A stretch of DNA of 64,000 nt, taken from contig CAVZID010000023.1 in assembly GCA_963775245.1 (NCBI GenBank), positions 89,611 through 153,610 of the forward strand, given 5' to 3'. The position numbers and the translations under genes are program-made. The stretch comes from CAVSWT01 sp963775245. GTDB lineage: Bacteria; Bacteroidota; Ignavibacteria; Ignavibacteriales; Ignavibacteriaceae. Shown here one piece after another: positions 1 through 7,304 of this stretch; the first letter of the stretch is position 1; each line of letters opens with the position of its first letter. Under the pieces are notes generated by a model that searched no databases, had not been told where the DNA came from, and was given only the letters and a program-made list of their open reading frames with translations.

Positions 1-1
1 A

Positions 2-466
2 GCCGCAGCAGGGCTGGCTGTGGAAATTGATAATATTGAAGAATTTAAAACTAAATTTAACCAGGTTGTTAAAGATTCAATAACGGACCAAGATTTGCTG
101 CCTGAAATACATATCGATTCAAAAATAAAATTCTCAGAAGTAACCCCAAAGTTTTTGAGAATCATTGACCAATTTTCTCCATTCGGACCGGGAAATATGC
201 GCCCGGTTTTTTTGTCTGAAGACGTTCATGCAGTAAGTTCCAGAATCGTGGGCACTAATCATTTACTGTTAAGCTTAAAGCAGGAATGCAGCGATAAAGT
301 TTTTGATAGTATTGGATTTAACCTTGGTGGTTTTTATGAGCAAATAAAAAATAACAATGTTGCTTTTAATATTGTATATTCAGTTGATAAAAGTGTTCGA
401 GATAGAAGGACTTTCCCCCAGTTTAAAATTAAAGATATAAGAATTAAAGAAAATATAGAGGAGTAA
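2..466 (+). CDS. recJ: RecJ single-stranded-DNA 5'-3' exonuclease, C-terminal part (cut by window edge)
   Basis: RecJ degrades single-stranded DNA 5' to 3' in recombination and mismatch repair. Only the C-terminus lies in the window. The frame is open to the left edge, where AAAGLAVE matches the end of the DHHA1 domain (GGHAxAAGL in the family), so the GTG at 20 is internal and not a start. The FGPGNMRPVF segment (residues 51-60 counted from that GTG) is the conserved motif of the RecJ C-terminal OB-fold. The catalytic DHH domain is outside the window. The stop is 5 nt before yebC, so the two are probably cotranscribed. Family assignment rests on two short motifs plus position in a repair cluster. 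Confidence 0.86.
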   Translation, partial: AAAGLAVEIDNIEEFKTKFNQVVKDSITDQDLLPEIHIDSKIKFSEVTPKFLRIIDQFSPFGPGNMRPVFLSEDVHAVSSRIVGTNHLLLSLKQECSDKVFDSIGFNLGGFYEQIKNNNVAFNIVYSVDKSVRDRRTFPQFKIKDIRIKENIEE

Positions 467-471
467 ATTTA

Positions 472-1209
472 ATGTCAGGGCATAGTAAATGGGCAACCAT
501 TAAAAGGAAAAAAGGTGCGCTGGATGCTAAGCGCGGAAAAATGTTTACCAAGCTAATTAAAGAAATTACTATAGCAGCACGAGCCGGTGGCGGTGATCCG
601 AACGGAAATCCAAGATTACGGCTGGCTGTTGATAATGCTAAATCTCAAAACATGCCTGCTGATAACATAGACCGTGCAATCAAGAAAGCTACCGGCGAAC
701 TTGAGGGAGTTAGTTATCACGAGTTTACTTATGAAGGATATGGGCCAAGCGGTGTTGCTGTTCTTGTTGAAGTAGCCACAGATAATAAAAACAGAACCGT
801 AGCTGAAGTTAGACATCTCTTTAGTAAAAGCGGCGGAAGCATGGGTGAAAGCGGATCTGTAGCATGGATGTTTGATAGAAAAGGCATTATCACATTACCT
901 AAAAATGGGAAATCTGAAGAGGAGGTTTTAGAGATAGTTTTAGATGCCGGTGCAGAAGATCTTCAAACCGAAGAAGATTTTTTTGAAATTACAACTGCGA
1001 TGGAAAATTTTGAAGCAGTCAGAAAGTCTTTGGTTGATAAAGAATTTACTCCTGAAAATGCCTCTCTTCAATGGGTAGCAAAAAATCACATTACCGTAGC
1101 CGGAGAAGACGCTGAAAAAGTTATGAAGCTAATTGAATCTTTGGAAGACTGCGATGATGTTCAAAATGTTTATTCAAATGCTGATATTGATGAAGCTTCG
1201 TTGAGCTAA
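472..1209 (+). CDS. yebC: YebC/PmpR/TACO1-family protein
   Basis: The family was described as DNA-binding regulators (PmpR) and as a translation factor relieving ribosome stalling (TACO1/YebC2); which role applies here cannot be read from sequence. The protein has 245 residues, the normal family length, and begins with the near-invariant MSGHSKWATIKRKKG. AARAGGGDPNGNPRLR and the NMPADNIDRAIKKA helix follow within the first 75 residues. It lies between recJ and ruvC; yebC-ruvC-ruvA is a widespread bacterial gene order. An SD-like GAGGAG sits just before the start. Nothing unusual in the frame. Confidence 0.96.
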   Translation: MSGHSKWATIKRKKGALDAKRGKMFTKLIKEITIAARAGGGDPNGNPRLRLAVDNAKSQNMPADNIDRAIKKATGELEGVSYHEFTYEGYGPSGVAVLVEVATDNKNRTVAEVRHLFSKSGGSMGESGSVAWMFDRKGIITLPKNGKSEEEVLEIVLDAGAEDLQTEEDFFEITTAMENFEAVRKSLVDKEFTPENASLQWVAKNHITVAGEDAEKVMKLIESLEDCDDVQNVYSNADIDEASLS

Positions 1210-1238
1210 AAATTTTTTCAAATAATTTTTATTTGTAA

Positions 1239-1779
1239 ATGATAATATTAGGAATTGATCCCGGAACTAATTACACAGGTTTCGGGATCATTAAACAAAA
1301 TAAAAATGAAAACATTCGAGTTAAAAACGGCCTAATAAAACTTCCTAAAACTTTAGTGCTCGCCTCAAAGCTTCAAATTATTTATGATGAATTAGATAAA
1401 ATAATTAAAACATACAAACCAGATGAGTTTGCAATTGAAACAGCTTTTTATGGGAAGAATGTTCAATCGGCAATGAAGATTGGTTATGCACGGGGAGTTT
1501 CAATTCTTGCTGCTGTTCATAATAAAATTCCAACTAGTGAATACTCTCCAAGAGAAATTAAAAAATCTGTGGTTGGGAATGGTGCTGCTTCCAAAGAGCA
1601 AGTGTTTTATATGGTTGCTAATTTATTGAATCTTAAAAAAAGAAAAAATGAAATATGATGAAAGTGATGCATTGGCTGTTGCATTGTGTCATTCATTTAG
1701 AGTTAAGAAACCAATAAAGAAAAGCAAGGATTGGAAGGCTTATATTGAGGCTTATCCGGAAAGAGTTATTAATCAATAA
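1239..1779 (+). pseudogene. ruvC: RuvC Holliday junction resolvase, interrupted by a +1 frameshift
   Basis: RuvC cuts Holliday junctions brought to it by RuvAB. The 5' frame (1239-1658) carries the first catalytic Asp in GIDPGTNYTGFG and a catalytic Glu in AIETAFYGKN. It then stops early. The remaining catalytic pair, in YDESDALAVALCH, is encoded one frame over, from about 1648 to the TAA at 1777-1779. Removing one A from the run at about 1634-1647 (A7-G-A6) joins both parts into a 179-residue protein, close to the usual length of about 170. Either an indel error, a true mutation, or slippage on the A-run explains this; a sequencing error seems likeliest because ruvC is rarely lost alone. Confidence 0.85.
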
Positions 1780-1782
1780 TTT

Positions 1783-1816
1783 AAATATTTAAAGATTAAA
1801 AAATTCAAAAAATTAA
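1783..1816 (+). repeat. Left terminal inverted repeat of the IVP element
   Basis: A 34-nt A/T-rich sequence that matches the reverse complement of 2234-2267 at 30 of 34 positions. The shared core is TTTAAAGATTAAAA. It lies directly after the ruvC stop and 24 nt before the IVP start codon. Terminal complementary arms are known for IVS elements inside 23S rRNA genes, where they pair in the transcript. Confidence 0.65.
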
Positions 1817-1840
1817 TTTTTTCATAAATAGGGAGGAAAA

Positions 1841-2254
1841 ATGAAAGCAGCAACTTTTGAAGATTTAAATGTTTGGAAAGATTCAAGAGAGTTTGTTAAA
1901 ACAATTTATGAGTTGACGGCATCAAAAAATTTTTCTAAAGATTATGGCTTAAAAGATCAGATTCAAAGAGCTGCCGTTTCAATCATGAATAATATTGCAG
2001 AGGGATTTGAAAGAAATAGCAATAGAGAGTTTATTAAATTCTTAAAATATTCTAAAGGTTCGGCTGGAGAAGTTCGTTCAATGCTTTATATAGCTTTAGA
2101 TTTAAATTATATTTCGCATGAATCATTTAATGAAAATTATGAAAAAGCTATAAACATAATTACACAAATTTCTAACTTTATTAAGTATTTAAGAAAATAT
2201 GCTATTAAAGAAAAGATTACAAAACTACGCGTCTTAATATTTTCAATCTTTTAA
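1841..2254 (+). CDS. Four-helix-bundle protein, 23S rRNA intervening-sequence protein (IVP) family
   Basis: Members of this family are encoded by intervening sequences in 23S rRNA genes and also occur as free-standing genes; they are structurally related to the accessory protein of diversity-generating retroelements. Biochemical function is unsettled. The 137-residue product has the family hallmarks: an N-terminal FEDLNVWKDSREF helix, DYGLKDQIQRAAVSIMNNIAEGFER in the middle, and FIKFLKYSKGSAGEVRSML. A strong SD (GGGAGG) precedes the ATG. The gene splits the usual ruvC-ruvA pair. The last seven codons lie inside the right inverted repeat, so the C-terminus is supplied by the element end. Confidence 0.85.
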   Translation: MKAATFEDLNVWKDSREFVKTIYELTASKNFSKDYGLKDQIQRAAVSIMNNIAEGFERNSNREFIKFLKYSKGSAGEVRSMLYIALDLNYISHESFNENYEKAINIITQISNFIKYLRKYAIKEKITKLRVLIFSIF

Positions 2255-2267
2255 TCTTTAAATTTTT
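2234..2267 (-). repeat. Right terminal inverted repeat of the IVP element
   Basis: Its reverse complement matches 1783-1816 at 30 of 34 positions. The repeat overlaps the last codons and stop of the IVP gene. Adjacent positions 2265-2282 contain TTTAAATCTTTCAATTTT; the reverse complement of this matches 17314-17331 at 17 of 18 positions, linking this element to the hairpin near 17.3 kb. Confidence 0.65.
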
Positions 2268-2286
2268 AAATCTTTCAATTTTAATT

Positions 2287-2868
2287 ATGATTGGATTTTT
2301 AACTGGCAAAATAATTTCTTCTAAACCAACTAAAATTTTACTTGATGTAAATGGAGTTGGATATGTTGTTAATATTTCAATTAATACTTTTGAAAATGTT
2401 TCTGATAAAGAAACTGTATCACTCTTTATTCATACGAGTGTAAAGGAAGATTCGATTACACTTTTCGGATTTTTCACCGAATCTGAAAAGGACATGTTTG
2501 AATTATTAATTTCCGTTAACGGAATCGGACCTAAAATCGCACTAAGTATTTTATCTGGAATTAGAATTGATGATTTAAAAAATGCAATTGAATCTTCAGA
2601 TGTTTCCAGGATTGTTGCAGTCCCGGGAATTGGAAGAAAAACTGCTGAACGATTAGTGCTTGAATTAAAATCTAAAGTTGATAAAATTGTAGAAGAAGGA
2701 AGTACAGCAATTCCATTCAGTATAAAAAACGAAGCAGTGTCCGCATTAACTACATTAGGCTACAATTCTAAAATTGCAGAGAAGGTTGTTAGAGATGTTT
2801 TAAGCGATGATGGAAATCTTTCACTTGAGGAGGTGATTAAAAAAGCTTTGGGAAATTTAAACAAATAA
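2287..2868 (+). CDS. ruvA: Holliday junction DNA helicase subunit RuvA
   Basis: RuvA binds four-way junctions and loads the RuvB motor for branch migration. The 193-residue protein has the expected plan: an N-terminal OB-fold starting MIGFLTGKI, two helix-hairpin-helix motifs (FELLISVNGIGPKIA near 75-90 and VAVPGIGRKTAERL near 110-125), a flexible linker, and a C-terminal three-helix domain from about 148 that contacts RuvB. Length is normal. Its start is only 20 nt beyond the right end of the IVP element, so its transcription and ribosome entry now pass through inserted sequence; no clear SD is visible before the ATG. ruvB does not follow in this window. Confidence 0.95.
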   Translation: MIGFLTGKIISSKPTKILLDVNGVGYVVNISINTFENVSDKETVSLFIHTSVKEDSITLFGFFTESEKDMFELLISVNGIGPKIALSILSGIRIDDLKNAIESSDVSRIVAVPGIGRKTAERLVLELKSKVDKIVEEGSTAIPFSIKNEAVSALTTLGYNSKIAEKVVRDVLSDDGNLSLEEVIKKALGNLNK

Positions 2869-2917
2869 CAAATTCCCTTCTCTTGAAGATGGAATTCAAT
2901 TATGTAATGGTGAAATT

Positions 2918-3127
2918 ATGTCGGAAAACATTGAATATATTGTAAATGAAAAAGGTGAAAAGATAAAAGCAATAATTTCTTTACCTTTATTAAATAAAAT
3001 ACTTTCCAGAGAAAAATCCGGATCCCCCAAAATGACAAGGGAAAAAATTAAAAAATTTGAAGGTACTCTTAAACTAAACGTTGATCCATTAGAATTTCAA
3101 AAAGTATTAAGGAATGAGTGGCAATAG
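2918..3127 (+). CDS. Small antitoxin-like protein upstream of a PIN toxin remnant
   Basis: A 69-residue, Lys/Glu-rich protein without a recognisable DNA-binding motif. The assignment rests on context: it overlaps the start of a PIN-domain reading frame by 14 nt, the arrangement of VapB-VapC pairs in which the antitoxin binds and blocks the ribonuclease. The N-terminal part (IEYIVNEKGEKIKAIISLPLLNKIL) resembles short prevent-host-death-like antitoxins that begin by describing a beta strand and a helix. Because the partner toxin is broken, this gene may be a leftover. Family assignment is an inference. Confidence 0.6.
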   Translation: MSENIEYIVNEKGEKIKAIISLPLLNKILSREKSGSPKMTREKIKKFEGTLKLNVDPLEFQKVLRNEWQ

Positions 3128-3488
3128 ATTTCTCTTAGACACTAATATTGTTTTATACTAATTAGGCGGGAAAATAGAAATAAATGATATGCCGGAAGGT
3201 GAATTTATACTTTCTTTCATTAATGAATTAGAATTATTGTCTTATCCGGAAATAAATAATTCTGAAGAAGAAAAAATTGAAAATTTCATCAAGGATATAG
3301 AAGTTATTAGTTATAATGATGAGATAAAATCAAATACAATTCGACTAAGAAAAAAATTTAAACTTAAACTTCCCGATGCTATAATTTGTGCAACGGCTTA
3401 TCTAAATAATGCCTCACTAATTACGCATGATTCAAACCTTGCTAAGATTAAAGAATTAAAAATTATAAAACCAGCTTTTAAATCTTAG
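3114..3488 (+). pseudogene. VapC-like PIN-domain toxin, in-frame nonsense codon
   Basis: PIN-domain VapC toxins are Mg-dependent ribonucleases. Reading from the ATG at 3114 gives MSGNRFLLDTNIVLY, the canonical PIN start with the first acidic metal ligand (LLDTN). A TAA at 3159-3161 then interrupts the frame. The same frame continues to 3488 and contains LKLPDAIICATAYLNNASLITHD, which holds the other conserved acidic positions. Ignoring the stop, the product would be 124 residues, a normal VapC length. The downstream ATG at 3189 gives only a fragment without the first Asp. The toxin is therefore probably inactive, unless the TAA is a sequencing error. Confidence 0.75.
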
Positions 3489-3517
3489 TTGAATTATTTG
3501 TATATATACTTAATAAT

Positions 3518-4174
3518 TTATCCAACTTCACATTCTAAAGAAGCAATCCCTTTAATTTCTGCAAAAAGCTTATCTCCCTTTTCAACTTTTCCAACACCGG
3601 CAGGAGTACCAGTAAAAACTAAATCACCTTCTTCCAAAGTCATTAGCGAAGAAATGTATTCTACAATTTCAACCGGATTGAAAATCATTTTATTTAATTT
3701 TTCTTTTTGCCTTACTTCATCATTTACTTTAAGAGTTATTTCTTCTTCCAAATTTAATTTGTAATCTTGCTTGGAAATAAATTCACTTAAAACTGCTGAA
3801 GAGTCAAAACATTTTGCAATTGTCCATGGATGTCCTTTTTTCTTCAATTCACTTTGTATATCACGAAGAGTCATATCCAATCCGACTCCGTAGCTGGTGA
3901 TGGCTTGTTCGGCCAAATTAGAGTCTGCATTTTTAATAGTCTTCCCAATTAACAAAACAAGCTCAACTTCATGATGCATTTCATTTGAAAAATTTGGATA
4001 GATAATTTTTTCTCCGCTAAAGATAACTGATGAATTTGGCTTTAAAAATATTACAGGCTTTTCAGGGACTTCGTTGCCGAGTTCCTTTGCATGCTCTGCA
4101 TAATTTCTTCCAACACAAACCATTTTGCCGATTGGAAATTCTTTAGTGCTGTTTTTAATTTTTATTGATTTCAT
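3518..4174 (-). CDS. Fumarylacetoacetate hydrolase (FAH) family protein
   Basis: FAH-fold enzymes of this size (218 residues) include acylpyruvate hydrolases and oxaloacetate decarboxylases of the FAHD1/YcgM type. Visible family features are KMVCVGRNYAEHAKELGNEVP at the start, the metal-binding acidic cluster HHEVELVLLIGK near residue 68, GVGLDMTLRDIQSE, KCFDSS, and the C-terminal VFTGTPAGVG. The substrate cannot be decided from sequence. It is convergent with the VapC remnant and stands alone on the minus strand; the gap to the next gene holds an A/T-rich inverted repeat. Confidence 0.88.
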   Translation of the reverse strand: MKSIKIKNSTKEFPIGKMVCVGRNYAEHAKELGNEVPEKPVIFLKPNSSVIFSGEKIIYPNFSNEMHHEVELVLLIGKTIKNADSNLAEQAITSYGVGLDMTLRDIQSELKKKGHPWTIAKCFDSSAVLSEFISKQDYKLNLEEEITLKVNDEVRQKEKLNKMIFNPVEIVEYISSLMTLEEGDLVFTGTPAGVGKVEKGDKLFAEIKGIASLECEVG

Positions 4175-4189
4175 ATTTCAAAGTTAAAA

Positions 4190-4252
4190 GTCAAAAATCA
4201 AAATTCAAAAATATATTTAATCTGGTTTGACATTTGAATATTGAATTTTGAC
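4190..4252. repeat. A/T-rich imperfect inverted repeat
   Basis: Arms 4190-4210 and 4232-4252 match as inverted repeats at 18 of 21 positions (GTCAAAA-rich left arm), separated by 21 nt. It fills the gap between two minus-strand genes. Composition resembles the hairpin at 17309-17404 and the ends of the IVP element, but no clear sequence identity links it to them. Confidence 0.5.
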
Positions 4253-4258
4253 CTAAAG

Positions 4259-5521
4259 CTAGGTCTTCTGCTTTTTCTTTTTTGCAGCAGGAAATAAAAT
4301 ATTATTTAAAATTAATCTATAGCCAGGTGAGTTTTTGTATAAAGATAAATCTGTGGGTGGATCACCAACAGCATGCTGGTAATCTTCTGGATCATGGCCG
4401 CCGTAAAAAGTAAATGTTCCTCTTCCATAATTTCCATGAATATATTTAATCTGATCTGTACCTTCACGCTGCGCTAAAATTATTACCGAAGGTTTAATAT
4501 CTTCTTTATGAAACATGGTTGTTTGTCCCATAAATCCTCTTATTACATTTACATGATCTTGTGTTAACATGGTTGGAACAGGATCATACTTTGCCGAGAA
4601 TTGAAACAAAGTAAAATAATCATTTTGAAAATTCCCAATTTCATTAGGCTGCACATCTATATCGCTGTATTCATAAACGTAGGGATTCATTTCCAATTTA
4701 AAATTTGTGAAGGCAAGAGTATTGGAAAAATCCAATTTCTCCTGTGCATCAGGATCAGCAGCATCACCATCATACATTTCGGCACAGATATCTACATTGT
4801 GGGCTGCGAGTGCAATGTCATAGGAATCAGTTGCCGAGCACATTGCAAATAAAAACCCTCCATTACCTACAAAATTTTTTATGGTTTGTGCAACCGCTTT
4901 CATCATATTTGAAACTTTTTTAAAGCCGTTCTTTTTCGCATCTTTCTCATACATCATTTGCTGATCAATATACCATTGTGCATTGCTGAAGCTTGCATAA
5001 AATTTTCCATATTGTCCGGTGAAGTCTTCATGGTGAAGATGAAGCCAATCATATTTTGAAAGATCGCCTTGAAGGATTTCATCGTTCCAGACTTTATCAT
5101 AAGGAACTTTTGCATATTCCAAAGCAATTGTTACAGCATCGTCCCATGGTGAAAATCCAGGGGGGACATAAACGGCAATCTTGGGTGCTTTCTCCAACCT
5201 TTCCACATCCATGTTATTGTCTTCGCTTTGAACTTCGGAATAAATCTGCGCAGCTTGTGAAGCAGAAATATTATCAAACGCGACACCTTCAATCCTGCAT
5301 TCATTTGCAATCTTATCCGAATAATCAATCATAAAAGATCCGCCTCGATAATTTAAAAGCCAGTCCGCTTTTATTCCCGCTTGCAGAGCATGAAAAGTAA
5401 TTCCATATGCCCTTAAATGATCGGTTTGTTTTAAATCCATGTATATTAAAATCTTTGATTGTGCCAGCACAAAAAAATTAGCAAACAAAACCAGCAGCAA
5501 AATTTTTTTAATCATAATCAA
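4259..5521 (-). CDS. Secreted protein with glutamine-amidotransferase-like core, function unknown
   Basis: A 420-residue protein with a signal peptide (IKKILLLVLFANFFVLAQS). I recall close relatives in Bacteroidota being labelled 'asparagine synthetase B', but none of the N-type glutaminase or ATP-pyrophosphatase motifs of AsnB is visible, and export would make that role implausible. Instead it shows alternating beta/alpha segments with a nucleophile-elbow-like GGFLFAMCSATDSYD, followed by acidic CAEMYDGDAADPDA. Near the end, GNYGRGTFTFYGGHDPEDYQH resembles DJ-1/PfpI or ThuA-like amidotransferase folds. A possible second start is the ATG two codons downstream. It is monocistronic; function is unknown. 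Confidence 0.6.
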   Translation of the reverse strand: MIMIKKILLLVLFANFFVLAQSKILIYMDLKQTDHLRAYGITFHALQAGIKADWLLNYRGGSFMIDYSDKIANECRIEGVAFDNISASQAAQIYSEVQSEDNNMDVERLEKAPKIAVYVPPGFSPWDDAVTIALEYAKVPYDKVWNDEILQGDLSKYDWLHLHHEDFTGQYGKFYASFSNAQWYIDQQMMYEKDAKKNGFKKVSNMMKAVAQTIKNFVGNGGFLFAMCSATDSYDIALAAHNVDICAEMYDGDAADPDAQEKLDFSNTLAFTNFKLEMNPYVYEYSDIDVQPNEIGNFQNDYFTLFQFSAKYDPVPTMLTQDHVNVIRGFMGQTTMFHKEDIKPSVIILAQREGTDQIKYIHGNYGRGTFTFYGGHDPEDYQHAVGDPPTDLSLYKNSPGYRLILNNILFPAAKKKKQKT

Positions 5522-5627
5522 AACTCAAAATAAAAAGTGATTATCTATATTTCATTAAATTGAACATATAAATAACCACTTTAAAATTAAAATGCTAAAC
5601 CAATATATCTGACGGATAAATTTTTCT

Positions 5628-7304
5628 TTATTTCAGCATTGCTTCAAGAGAATTAATCTTTCCAGGCAAATCACCTTTCAAATGAAATCTTATAACTTTT
5701 CTGCCTCTATTATGCAGCGCCTTCATATCACCTTGCGCTTGAGCTGTAATTAAAGTTCCGAACGAATAACCTTTATCAGGCACTTCAATATTTTCACCTA
5801 TCTCGGAAGTAAATTGAATAAATAAACCATGATTACCGTCGCCTTTATGAAGCTGTCCTGTTGAATGCAAAAAGCGCGGGCCATAGCCAACTGTTACAGC
5901 ATATTTATATTTATCACGAATTGTTTTTCTGAAAGATTCTAAGGCATCATCAGTTTTTTTATTTGGCGGAATGAACGCCATAACCGCCACATAAGTATTA
6001 TCTTTTCCTTGTGCTAAAAATTCTTTCAATGCATCTTCGACATTCTTTTCTTTTGTATCGGCAAATACAGAAATATCACTGCTTTCAATAACAGGCTTTT
6101 GTTCCGGCAGCTTTCCGCTCTTTTTATATTCAGTCATACTTTCATTTGCCAAACTTTTTGCAAGCTGAACATTTGGCTGATTAAAAGGATTAATTTCTAA
6201 AACAGCACCGGATAAAGCAGTAGCAACTTCCCATCTGAAAAATTCTTTTCCTAAATCATATTTATCATTTAAATCAATTTTGATTATTGGAAATCCAGCT
6301 TTTTCCAATTTATCTATAACGGTATCAAGATTTGAATTATCATCTTCCTTCAAACGGAGATAAGCAAAAACTCTATCTTTATGATAAACTTCCGGTGAAC
6401 CGATGGGTTCATTAACTACAGGTAAAATCCCTTTATCTTCTTTGCCTGTACTTTCAGCTATCAATTGTTCAACCCAAACCGGAAAGGGAGAAATTTTAGG
6501 AGAAGCAATAATTGTGATTTTATCTTTACCTTGTTTTGCCAGTTCTCCCATTGCTGCACCTAAAATACTGCCAGAGCTATCTTGCACTTTAGCATCTTTA
6601 GAATTTTTAAGTGATTCTTCTTTTGCTCTTTGAAGAAGTAAAGCGACATCAACTCCAATTAATGAAGCCGGAACCAACCCAAAAAATGTAAGTGCCGAAT
6701 ACCTCCCGCCAACTTCATCAGGTGTCGTAAAAGTTCTTCTGAATTTTTTCTCTTCAGCTAATTTTTCAAGATTTGAGCCGGCATCGGTGATTGCTATAAA
6801 TTGTTCACCCGGATTTGAATTGAACTTTGATACTTCACTAAAAAAAGTATAGAAGAAAGACATGGTTTCTGTTGTACCGCCTGATTTGCTGGCAACTATA
6901 AAAATAGTTTTTTTAAGATCGTGAGTATCCATAACATTTTTGACAGATTCCGGATGAGTGCTGTCTAAAACAGTTAAAGTTGGATTGCCTTCTTTATTTC
7001 CATAAGTTTTAAAGAAAACTTCAGGCGCTAAACTGCTGCCTCCCATTCCAAGAAGAACAACAGCACTATATTGATCTTTAACTTCATCAGCAAATTTTTT
7101 TAAGTCAGAAACTTTTTCTTCCATTGAAGTTGGAAGATTAAGCCAGCCAATCCGGTTTGAAAGCTCAACATCATCTTCCTTATTAGGTTTCCATACAGTT
7201 GGATCGCATTTCCACATTCTGCTCAATACATTGTCTGCTTCCCATTTACTAAGTCTTCTACTTACATGTTCTTCAATATCTTTACTAAGCGTTAACATTT
7301 GCAC
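5628..7304 (-). CDS. pgi: Glucose-6-phosphate isomerase (TAL-PGI type)
   Basis: Interconverts glucose-6-phosphate and fructose-6-phosphate. The 558-residue protein contains the SIS-fold sugar-phosphate motifs GMGGSS (86-91) and SKSGGTTET (139-147), and the PGI signature DEVGGRYSALTFFG (about 196-209). It resembles the isomerase half of bifunctional transaldolase/PGI fusions more than classical E. coli Pgi. The start used is GTG at 7304 with an AAGGA about 7 nt upstream; the ATG at 7298 is an alternative. It overlaps the end of tal by 20 nt in another frame, so coupling by translational re-initiation or a frameshifted fusion are both possible. Confidence 0.93.
   Translation of the reverse strand: MQMLTLSKDIEEHVSRRLSKWEADNVLSRMWKCDPTVWKPNKEDDVELSNRIGWLNLPTSMEEKVSDLKKFADEVKDQYSAVVLLGMGGSSLAPEVFFKTYGNKEGNPTLTVLDSTHPESVKNVMDTHDLKKTIFIVASKSGGTTETMSFFYTFFSEVSKFNSNPGEQFIAITDAGSNLEKLAEEKKFRRTFTTPDEVGGRYSALTFFGLVPASLIGVDVALLLQRAKEESLKNSKDAKVQDSSGSILGAAMGELAKQGKDKITIIASPKISPFPVWVEQLIAESTGKEDKGILPVVNEPIGSPEVYHKDRVFAYLRLKEDDNSNLDTVIDKLEKAGFPIIKIDLNDKYDLGKEFFRWEVATALSGAVLEINPFNQPNVQLAKSLANESMTEYKKSGKLPEQKPVIESSDISVFADTKEKNVEDALKEFLAQGKDNTYVAVMAFIPPNKKTDDALESFRKTIRDKYKYAVTVGYGPRFLHSTGQLHKGDGNHGLFIQFTSEIGENIEVPDKGYSFGTLITAQAQGDMKALHNRGRKVIRFHLKGDLPGKINSLEAMLK

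Noticed and set aside
1634..1650. Programmed frameshifting in ruvC at the A7-G-A6 run
   Set aside because: A +1 move is needed and no recoding stimulators or stem are seen; a one-base indel is simpler, although transcriptional slippage on the A-run is not excluded.
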